Shown here: positions 1 to 4,626 of the stretch, in pieces
Position numbering within the stretch: the stretch's first letter is position 1
Layout: each line of letters starts with the position of its first letter
Notes under the pieces: model-generated
What the model was told of the DNA's origin: nothing
Seen by the model: the letters and a program-made list of their open reading frames with translations, nothing else
The model's database searches: none
Translations under genes and position numbers: made by a program
NCBI GenBank assembly: GCA_903849835.1
Contig: CAINKA010000036.1
Location: forward strand, 1-5,412
From: an uncultured Alphaproteobacteria bacterium
Lineage (GTDB): Bacteria; Pseudomonadota; Alphaproteobacteria; Rickettsiales; UBA1997
Direction: 5' to 3'
DNA length: 5,412 bases

Positions 1-48
1 CATCGAGGTTTTTTGTAATTTTAATCAATCGGTTTCTTGAATCAGGTT

Positions 49-57
49 TGGTATAGA
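49..57 (+). promoter_or_regulatory. possible extended -10 promoter for purD
   Basis: TGG followed by TATAGA (positions 52-57) fits an extended -10 element (TGN then a TATAAT-like hexamer). No convincing -35 hexamer stands 16-18 bases upstream; TTGAAT at 37-42 is too close. Transcription would start near 64, just before the heptamer repeat, giving a leader of about 50 bases. This rests on motif resemblance only. Positions 1-45 show no gene I can support on either strand. Confidence 0.3.
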
Positions 58-67
58 CTGTTTGCTA

Positions 68-102
68 CAAATCCTAAATCCTAAATCCTAAATCTTAAAT
101 CA
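68..102 (+). repeat. heptamer tandem repeat (TAAATCC) in the purD leader
   Basis: Five consecutive 7-base units are visible: CAAATCC, TAAATCC, TAAATCC, TAAATCT, TAAATCA. A further degenerate unit, TAAAAAT, follows at 103-109. The array ends about 14 bases before the purD start codon. It is a non-coding microsatellite-like tract, and seven bases is not a codon multiple. Copy number could change by strand slippage, altering the length of the purD leader or the spacing of upstream signals. The central units are exact and the purD-proximal units have decayed. Confidence 0.9.
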
Positions 103-116
103 TAAAAATTCCTTTC

Positions 117-1406
117 ATGAAAAAAATTTTAGTAATCGGCTCTGGAGGCAGAGAACATGCGGTTTGTGAACAGTTTAAAAAATCGCCGCAAGAAGTAAAA
201 ATTTTCGCACTTCCGGGTAATGCTGGGATTGCTGCGATCGCAGAAATCGTCGATTCAATCAAGCAAAATGAGCATCAAAAAATTATCGATTTTTGTCAGC
301 GCGAGAAAATTGATTTTGTTTTTGTAGGGCCGGAACAGCCTTTGGTTGAAGGACTTGTTGATGATTTAGAAAAAAATAAAATTCGCGTTTTCGGACCTTC
401 AAAATTTGCGGCACAGCTTGAAGGTTCAAAAATTTTTATGAAAAAAATTGCAGATGAAAATGGCGTGCCGACTGCTGCTTACGAAACTTTTTTAGATGAA
501 AAAAGCGCCGCTGAATTTGCTAAAAAATTAGGATTTCCTTGCGTTGTTAAAGCCGACGGACTCGCTGCTGGTAAGGGTGTAATCATTCCACAAAATTTGC
601 AGGAAGCTGAGATTGCGATCAAAGAAATTCTCTCTGGAAAATTTGGCGAGGGCGGAAAAAAAATAATCATCGAAGAATTTCTCGACGGCTTTGAAGCCAG
701 CTATTTCGTGCTTTGCGACGGAAAAAACTTTATTCCGAATTTTATCCCCTTGGGCTTCGCTCACGATCACAAAAAAGTCGGCGAAAATGAAACCGGTCCG
801 AACACAGGCGGCATGGGCACCTTCGCCCCCTCACCTTTCATCGACGCCGAAATGGAGAAAAAAATTATCGCCGAAATCATCGTTCCAACGCTACGCGGCC
901 TTAAAAATGCTGGCGCGCCATTCCGCGGAATTTTATTCGCTGGCTTGATGATCGACAAAAACGGACCAAAACTTTTGGAGTTCAACGTACGCTTTGGAGA
1001 CCCTGAAACACAGGTTATTCTACCCCGAATCAAATCCGATTTCGTTGCATTAATCGAAGCCGCAATTGACGGAAATCTCGACCAATTTCAAATCGAATTT
1101 GACGTCGAAAAAAAATTGGTTTGCGTCGTGATGTGCTCAAATGGCTATCCCGAAAACTACGAAAAAGGCAGTGAAATCAATGGTTTGGAAGCAGCTGCAA
1201 AAATTCCAAACGTAAAAATTCTTCACGCCGGCACGATAAAAAAAGACGGAAAAATTTTAGCAAATGGCGGACGGGTTTTGAACATTGTCGCCGAATCAAA
1301 CTCGTTCAAATCCGCGCGGGATAAGGCCTACGAGGCTGTCGATTTGATTGATTGGAAAGAGGGATTTGTGCGCAGAGACATCGCGAAAAAGGCAGAGAAA
1401 AATTAA
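117..1406 (+). CDS. purD: phosphoribosylamine--glycine ligase (GAR synthetase)
   Basis: PurD joins phosphoribosylamine and glycine using ATP to make glycinamide ribonucleotide, the second step of de novo purine synthesis in the cytoplasm. The 429-residue product is the usual length for the bacterial single-domain enzyme. Visible motifs in order are GSGGREHA (8-15) in the N-terminal domain, GPEQPL (71-76), the ATP-grasp stretch VVKADGLAAGKGV (143-155), GPNTGGMGTFAP (227-238), and the family signature LEFNVRFGDPETQ (287-299) with its metal and phosphate contact residues. A C-terminal domain follows. ATG at 117 leads directly into the conserved MKKILVIGSGGREHA start. No clear Shine-Dalgarno sequence precedes it; the upstream bases are AT-rich and include a heptamer repeat. 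The stop TAA overlaps the stop of the convergent ftsL by four bases. No other purine gene is in view, so it may be transcribed alone. The identification is secure. Confidence 0.97.
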   Translation: MKKILVIGSGGREHAVCEQFKKSPQEVKIFALPGNAGIAAIAEIVDSIKQNEHQKIIDFCQREKIDFVFVGPEQPLVEGLVDDLEKNKIRVFGPSKFAAQLEGSKIFMKKIADENGVPTAAYETFLDEKSAAEFAKKLGFPCVVKADGLAAGKGVIIPQNLQEAEIAIKEILSGKFGEGGKKIIIEEFLDGFEASYFVLCDGKNFIPNFIPLGFAHDHKKVGENETGPNTGGMGTFAPSPFIDAEMEKKIIAEIIVPTLRGLKNAGAPFRGILFAGLMIDKNGPKLLEFNVRFGDPETQVILPRIKSDFVALIEAAIDGNLDQFQIEFDVEKKLVCVVMCSNGYPENYEKGSEINGLEAAAKIPNVKILHAGTIKKDGKILANGGRVLNIVAESNSFKSARDKAYEAVDLIDWKEGFVRRDIAKKAEKN

Positions 1407-1789
1407 AAGGAAAGACTTTGCGCAACTTGACTTTCTGCATTTTCGGCCACTTCTTTTGCTTCAACTTTTTGGTAATTCGCGAAGTAATATTTTTCTAATT
1501 TTTCTTCATCTTTGATTTGGCTAGCAAGTGCATAGCCGTTATTTTCTAAATAGCGTGAGGCTAGAATACGAAGCCTTTCCGGCCTTGTGAGATAAACCCA
1601 TTCAACTTCCAAAAGCTGAATTTCATCTTCGTAAGCAGCGATTTCATTTTCGGTTTTTACGACTCCATCTTGCAAAGCTTCAACTTTAAATTGGACCACA
1701 AACATCAACAAAATACTAAGCACAACTGACGCAACTAGCGCGCAATTTGCGAAGTAAAATTTATTTAATGATTGCCAAAATTCTTTCAT
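1403..1789 (-). CDS. ftsL: cell division protein FtsL
   Basis: FtsL is a small bitopic inner-membrane protein of the divisome. It pairs with FtsB through a coiled coil and helps FtsQ activate FtsW and FtsI. The 128-residue product has a short cytoplasmic N-terminus, one hydrophobic segment at about 13-33 (from FANCALVASVVLSILLMFVV), and a predicted coiled coil at about 34-63. The conserved block EWVYLTRPERLRILASRYL (63-81) is typical of alphaproteobacterial FtsL. The tail after about residue 95 is charged and low in conservation. Sequence identity within this family is low, so position right after rsmH carries much weight; mraZ-rsmH-ftsL is the standard dcw order. ATG at 1789 is preceded by an A/T-rich run with no clear ribosome binding site. 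The gene is separated from rsmH by a 91-base region with a degenerate copy of the rsmH end. ftsI, the usual next gene, is absent; purD lies there in convergent orientation. Confidence 0.88.
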   Translation of the reverse strand: MKEFWQSLNKFYFANCALVASVVLSILLMFVVQFKVEALQDGVVKTENEIAAYEDEIQLLEVEWVYLTRPERLRILASRYLENNGYALASQIKDEEKLEKYYFANYQKVEAKEVAENAESQVAQSLSF

Positions 1790-1796
1790 TTTTAAA

Positions 1797-1880
1797 TTAC
1801 AGTTTAACTGCGACTCTCATACGCGCTGCCCGACGACGCGTAGTGCGTCAGAACAAAAACTAGCGAAGCGAGAGTCGGGA
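1797..1880 (-). repeat. degenerate tandem copy of the rsmH 3' end, with a 33-base insertion
   Basis: Positions 1797-1828 align without gaps to 1881-1912, the last 32 bases of rsmH, at 25 of 32 positions by my count. Read on the minus strand the copy gives ARMRVAVKL then TAA, against ARMRVAIRI then TAA in the real gene. Positions 1862-1880 resemble 1913-1931 with one gap, so the copy appears to span about 51 bases of rsmH and to abut the gene directly. Bases 1829-1861 (33 bases) have no counterpart and sit at the exact centre of the palindrome found in the rsmH copy. The frame between the two TAA codons contains TAG and TGA, so this is not a translated extension of RsmH. The copy's own TAA lies seven bases before the ftsL ATG, a typical rsmH-ftsL spacing. 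It may therefore mark the ancestral end of rsmH; that is an inference. Confidence 0.75.
1811..1877 (-). repeat. inverted repeat and nested hairpins upstream of ftsL
   Basis: The outer arms CGACTCTC (1811-1818) and GAGAGTCG (1870-1877) are perfect 8-bp complements. An alternative stem uses CCCGAC (1829-1834) with GTCGGG (1874-1879). It shares the right arm, so the two stems are mutually exclusive. Inside lies a small hairpin GACGC (1835-1839) / GCGTC (1845-1849) with a five-base loop. No U-tract follows in the minus-strand RNA, so it is not an obvious terminator. The structure would form in the rsmH-ftsL transcript about 20 bases before the ftsL start codon. Confidence 0.7.
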
Positions 1881-2825
1881 TTAAATTCTAATCGCAACCC
1901 TCATACGCGCTGAGCGCGCACGAGGGTTGGCGGCGATTTCTTCCTCGGTCGGAGAAATCGCTGACTTGGTTATTACGTGAAAATTTTTTACTGAATTCCC
2001 TTGCTGAATTTCGGGCTGATATCTCGAAACAACTTGGTCTGCACCCGATTCTTTTTTGAGAAAATTTTTGACGATTTGGTCCTCGAGAGAGTGAAAAGAA
2101 ACGACGATTAAACGTCCGCCTTTTTTTAGCAGAGTAACCGATGAGGCCAAGGCGCCTTTAAGTTCATCCAATTCCTGATTAACAAAAATTCGCAACGCTT
2201 GAAAAGTTTTTGTCGCCGGATCGGTTTTGAAATAGCCGAAGTAAAAGGAGCGCACAATGTCGGCCAATTCGCGACAAGTTGTGATCGGTTTTTCAGCACG
2301 TTTTGTGATAATTTTTTTGGCAATTTTTTTTGCTTTTGGCTCTTCACCAAATTCTTTGATGATGCGTGCGAGCTCTTCTTCGCTGGCCTCGTTAACAACT
2401 TCAAAAGCGCTGAGGGAATTTTTTTGATCCATTCTCATGTCGAGCTTCGCGTCAGAATCGAAAGAAAATCCGCGCGATTTATCATCGAATTGCATTGATG
2501 ACACACCGATGTCGAACACCATCCCATCTAGCTTCGCAACATTTTTTTCTGCTAAAAGTTTTTGCGAATCAGAAAATTTTCCGCGCAGAAAAATAAAATT
2601 TTCTCCAAATTTTTTTGTTAATTTTTCTGCGAATTTTTCTGCTGATTCATCGCGATCAATTGCATAAAGCTGACATGCTGCGGATTCAAGAATGGCCTGC
2701 GAATATCCCCCTGCACCAAAAGTTCCATCGAGATAAATTTCATCTTTTTTTGGAGCGAGATTTTCAATCACTTCTTTGAGTAAAACCGGCCTATGGGGAT
2801 AAGTTTGAAATTTTAAATTATTCAT
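1881..2825 (-). CDS. rsmH: 16S rRNA (cytosine(1402)-N4)-methyltransferase RsmH (MraW)
   Basis: RsmH transfers a methyl group from S-adenosylmethionine to N4 of cytosine 1402 in the decoding centre of 16S rRNA. The 314-residue length is normal. Visible motifs are HRPVLL (11-16), the SAM-binding loop DGTFGAGGYS (33-42), the acidic DRD after the next strand (57-59), FDIGVSSMQ (104-112), RGFSF (118-122), DMRMD (129-133), KTFQALRIFVNQEL (206-219), SFHSLED (243-249), and the basic C-terminal NPRARSARMR (300-309). GTFGAGGY, where many groups have GxGGH, is typical of alphaproteobacteria. The ATG overlaps the TGA of mraZ in an ATGA junction and has a Shine-Dalgarno-like AAGGTGG upstream, so translation is probably coupled to mraZ. 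The last 80 or so coding bases form two adjacent palindromes, and the end is duplicated downstream. The function is secure. Confidence 0.97.
   Translation of the reverse strand: MNNLKFQTYPHRPVLLKEVIENLAPKKDEIYLDGTFGAGGYSQAILESAACQLYAIDRDESAEKFAEKLTKKFGENFIFLRGKFSDSQKLLAEKNVAKLDGMVFDIGVSSMQFDDKSRGFSFDSDAKLDMRMDQKNSLSAFEVVNEASEEELARIIKEFGEEPKAKKIAKKIITKRAEKPITTCRELADIVRSFYFGYFKTDPATKTFQALRIFVNQELDELKGALASSVTLLKKGGRLIVVSFHSLEDQIVKNFLKKESGADQVVSRYQPEIQQGNSVKNFHVITKSAISPTEEEIAANPRARSARMRVAIRI
1895..1929. repeat. near-perfect 35-bp palindrome inside the rsmH 3' end
   Basis: The arms CAACCCTC (1895-1902) and GAGGGTTG (1922-1929), and the inner arms CGCGCT (1906-1911) and AGCGCG (1913-1918), share the same centre at 1912. 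Only two base pairs per arm fail to match (1903/1921 and 1905/1919). The palindrome encodes NPRARSARMRV of RsmH, so it is embedded in conserved protein sequence. No T-tract follows on either strand, which argues against an intrinsic terminator. Confidence 0.85.
1931..1963. repeat. second inverted repeat in rsmH, abutting the first
   Basis: GCGATTTCT (1933-1941) pairs with AGAAATCGC (1953-1961), nine perfect base pairs. With one mismatch at 1932/1962 the stem extends to 11 positions (1931-1963). The loop region is about 11 bases. Only one base (1930) separates it from the 1895-1929 palindrome. It lies within codons for SAISPTEEEIAA near the RsmH C-terminus, so it may be partly a by-product of coding sequence. 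Confidence 0.7.
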
Positions 2826-3271
2826 CTCACCACCTTCAAAAGATTGAGCTTTTCCTTCGCGCCTTTTTTGGCTTTCACCATGTGCTCTTCAAATTTTTCT
2901 GGCTGCCAAATTTCAAAAATCGAACCCTTGCCAACGAAGGTGACTGTAGACTTGATCTTCACTTTTTTAAGCATTGATTCAGGCAAAATCACACGACCAT
3001 CAGCATCGATTGTAAGTTGCACCGAAGCGCCAAGCAGCGCTGCCGCTAGAGAATCGCGCTCTTCAGAAAATTGATCGAGCTTGTCGATTGATTCGGAAAG
3101 CTTGCGAATGCGCTCAATGTCACAGCCCTCGATGCAATCGTTGGTGAAAGATTCGTACACGATCATCCCAGAAAATTCTGGATTCACCAAAGACGCGCGG
3201 AACTGTGGAGGCACTGATACGCGACCCTTTGCATCGATTTTATTTGTGAAAGCAGAGAGAAATAACGCCAC
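2822..3271 (-). CDS. mraZ: transcriptional regulator MraZ
   Basis: MraZ is a DNA-binding protein of the AbrB/SpoVT fold that forms ring-shaped oligomers and, in E. coli, represses its own dcw operon. The 149-residue product has the two expected half-repeats, each with the DxxxR motif: DAKGRVSVP (13-21) and DADGRVILP (89-97). Two helical segments (about 53-82 and 123-137) follow the repeats, and the C-terminal tail is lysine-rich. MALFLSAFTNKIDAKGRVSVP is close to alphaproteobacterial MraZ starts. The start codon is GTG (complement of 3269-3271). The frame meets a stop 15-18 bases upstream (3287-3289), so no longer ATG form is possible. No Shine-Dalgarno sequence is seen; instead TGG-type repeats begin immediately next to the start codon. 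The TGA overlaps the rsmH ATG by four bases. The gene leads the mraZ-rsmH-ftsL operon and is probably autoregulated through the adjacent repeats. Confidence 0.96.
   Translation of the reverse strand: MALFLSAFTNKIDAKGRVSVPPQFRASLVNPEFSGMIVYESFTNDCIEGCDIERIRKLSESIDKLDQFSEERDSLAAALLGASVQLTIDADGRVILPESMLKKVKIKSTVTFVGKGSIFEIWQPEKFEEHMVKAKKGAKEKLNLLKVVR
2830..2836 (-). promoter_or_regulatory. ribosome binding site for rsmH inside mraZ
   Basis: AAGGTGG on the minus strand lies four bases before the rsmH ATG; its AAGG core has a seven-base spacing. It is one of only two plausible Shine-Dalgarno sequences in the window, and it supports the ATG that overlaps the mraZ stop codon. Confidence 0.7.
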
Positions 3272-3327
3272 TGGAGAAATTTTGGATTATTTGGAAAAAT
3301 ATGGAAATTCATGGGAAAATTATGGAA
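3272..3327 (+). promoter_or_regulatory. probable MraZ operator: six TGG-type direct repeats at ~10-bp spacing
   Basis: On the plus strand, TGG-led pentamers start at 3272 (TGGAG), 3283 (TGGAT), 3292 (TGGAA), 3302 (TGGAA), 3312 (TGGGA) and 3323 (TGGAA). The steps are 11, 9, 10, 10 and 11 bases, about one helical turn each. E. coli MraZ is known to bind TGGGN direct repeats separated by five bases, which is the same 10-base period. The array lies directly upstream of mraZ, starts at the base next to its GTG codon, and overlaps the proposed -10 of the mraZ promoter. This would suit autorepression. Only one unit is an exact TGGGN; the rest are TGGAN. The array reads on the strand opposite to mraZ, a point to compare with other genomes. 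Confidence 0.7.
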
Positions 3328-3344
3328 GGAAATTCTTCTGTCAA
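3317..3344 (-). promoter_or_regulatory. sigma70-type promoter for mraZ-rsmH-ftsL
   Basis: On the minus strand a consensus -35 TTGACA (complement of 3339-3344) is followed after 16 bases by TAATTT (complement of 3317-3322) as a candidate -10. Transcription would start near 3310, leaving a leader of about 40 bases that contains most of the TGG repeats. The -35 is perfect and the -10 is moderate. Position and direction match the operon. Confidence 0.6.
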
Positions 3345-3432
3345 CCCGAACTTCTAAAAAAATTGTAGAAAAAGATTTAACCGCTTTTAGCTTTCGACGC
3401 CTTACCATTTCTAATTCCACCCAACCTCTCAG

Positions 3433-4626
3433 ATGACTTACAACCAACCAAATGATAGCGGAAAATTCGGCCAATTTGGCGGACGCTATGTTGCTGAAAC
3501 CTTGATGCCAGCTGTGTTGGAGCTTGGAGAGGCTTACAAAAAAGCTAAAAAAGATCCAAAATTTCAGAAAGAATTTGCCTATTATTTGAAAAACTATGTC
3601 GGCCGTGAAAGCCCGTTATATCTCGCTTCACAGCTCACTAAAAAAATTAACGGCGCAAAAATTTACCTCAAACGCGAGGACTTAAATCACACCGGCTCAC
3701 ACAAAATCAACAATTGCATCGGGCAAATTTTACTCGCTAAAAAAATGGGGAAAAAGCGCATCATTGCTGAGACGGGAGCTGGTCAACATGGCGTCGCAAC
3801 CGCAACTGTTTGTGCGGTTTTTTCTCTTCCTTGTACGATTTACATGGGCGCGAAAGATGTTGAAAGACAGGCGCAAAATGTTTTTCGCATGAAGCTCTTG
3901 GGGGCGGAAGTGGTGCCGGTTGAAAGCGGTTCCAAAAGTTTGAAAAATGCCATCAATGAAGCGATGCGCGATTGGATTTCTAACGCAGAAAATACCTACT
4001 ATTTACTTGGCACAGCTGCCGGTCCGCACCCTTACCCTGAGATGGTTCGCGACTTTCACTGCGTGATCGGAAAAGAGGTAAAAAAGCAGATTTTAAAATA
4101 TGAAGGAAAGTTGCCGGATGCGCTTGTGGCTTGCATTGGAGGTGGATCAAATTCGATCGGATTATTTCATCCATTCATCGATGATGATGTAAAAATGTTT
4201 GGCGTAGAAGCTGCGGGGAAAGGTTTGACGAGCGGCTCTCATGCCGCGTCAATTGCGGCTGGAAGCGTTGCTGTGTTGCACGGAAATAAAACTTATTTTT
4301 TACAAAATGAAGATGGGCAAGTGCAGGATGCGCATTCCATTTCGGCCGGCTTAGACTATCCCGGCATTGGTCCCGAGCATGCTTATTTGCATTCGATAAA
4401 ACGCGTGAACTACGTTAGCGCCACTGATGACGAGGCATTGGAAGCTTTTCAACTTTTGTGCAAAACTGAGGGAATTATTCCAGCCCTAGAGTCATCTCAT
4501 GCCATCGCCTATGCCTGCAAATTAGCAAAAAAAATGAAAAAAGAACAAAGCATCGTGGTAAATCTTTCGGGCCGAGGAGACAAGGATATCAACAGCGTAG
4601 CAAAATATTTTGGAGTAAAATTGTGA
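3433..4626 (+). CDS. trpB: tryptophan synthase beta chain
   Basis: TrpB condenses indole, channelled from TrpA, with L-serine to give tryptophan in a PLP-dependent reaction in the alpha2-beta2 complex. The 397-residue product matches the usual length of the TrpB1 type. Visible motifs are the N-terminal GQFGGRYVAETLMPA, HTGSHKIN with the PLP Schiff-base lysine at K91, ETGAGQHG with the catalytic glutamate at E113, the phosphate-binding GGGSN (236-240), GLDYPGIGPEH with the conserved aspartate at D308, and NLSGRGDKD with S379, which contacts the PLP ring nitrogen. All expected catalytic residues are present. ATG at 3433 gives the standard short N-terminus; no Shine-Dalgarno sequence and no strong promoter are seen in front of it. 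The gene diverges from mraZ across 161 bases and overlaps trpA by four bases. trpF, often next to trpB, is not upstream. The intact beta chain and adjacent alpha gene imply a functional channelling enzyme. Confidence 0.98.
   Translation: MTYNQPNDSGKFGQFGGRYVAETLMPAVLELGEAYKKAKKDPKFQKEFAYYLKNYVGRESPLYLASQLTKKINGAKIYLKREDLNHTGSHKINNCIGQILLAKKMGKKRIIAETGAGQHGVATATVCAVFSLPCTIYMGAKDVERQAQNVFRMKLLGAEVVPVESGSKSLKNAINEAMRDWISNAENTYYLLGTAAGPHPYPEMVRDFHCVIGKEVKKQILKYEGKLPDALVACIGGGSNSIGLFHPFIDDDVKMFGVEAAGKGLTSGSHAASIAAGSVAVLHGNKTYFLQNEDGQVQDAHSISAGLDYPGIGPEHAYLHSIKRVNYVSATDDEALEAFQLLCKTEGIIPALESSHAIAYACKLAKKMKKEQSIVVNLSGRGDKDINSVAKYFGVKL
4612..4615 (+). promoter_or_regulatory. ribosome binding site for trpA inside trpB
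   Basis: GGAG in the last codons of trpB lies seven bases before the GTG at 4623. It supports that non-ATG start and translational coupling of the two synthase subunits. Confidence 0.65.

Noticed and set aside
1..56. Tail of an upstream plus-strand gene, or the first codon of a divergent gene (CAT at 1-3)
   Set aside because: Fewer than 20 codons are visible in any frame, with nothing recognisable.
528..1033. Minus-strand open frames of 80-88 residues and a plus-strand frame at 691-948
   Set aside because: They lie entirely inside purD in other frames. Their translations show no recognisable family, and purD is clearly intact.
1392..1438. Possible bidirectional terminator at the purD/ftsL junction (GCAGA with TCTGC)
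   Set aside because: The stem is only five base pairs with a loop of nearly 40 bases and no clear T-tract.
1797..1880. RsmH C-terminal extension by readthrough, or a separate small gene
   Set aside because: TAA, TAG and TGA all occur in the relevant frame, and RsmH already ends with its normal conserved tail at 1881.
1895..1929. Intrinsic terminator for rsmH
   Set aside because: The stem is strong, but no U-run follows on the minus strand and ftsL lies downstream in the same operon.
2126..2667. Open frames in other registers inside rsmH, up to 99 residues
   Set aside because: They are shadows of the conserved rsmH gene, with no ribosome binding site or recognisable motif.
3363..3391. Promoter for trpB (TTGTAG, 17 bases, TTTAGC)
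   Set aside because: The -10 hexamer matches the consensus too poorly to list as a feature. Some promoter must exist in 3345-3432 or further upstream, but I cannot place it.
2844..3474. Plus-strand frames 2844-3074 and 3081-3368, and minus-strand frame 3184-3474
   Set aside because: They overlap mraZ, the divergent regulatory region or the start of trpB. Their sequences look like antisense or frame-shifted translation and contain no domain.
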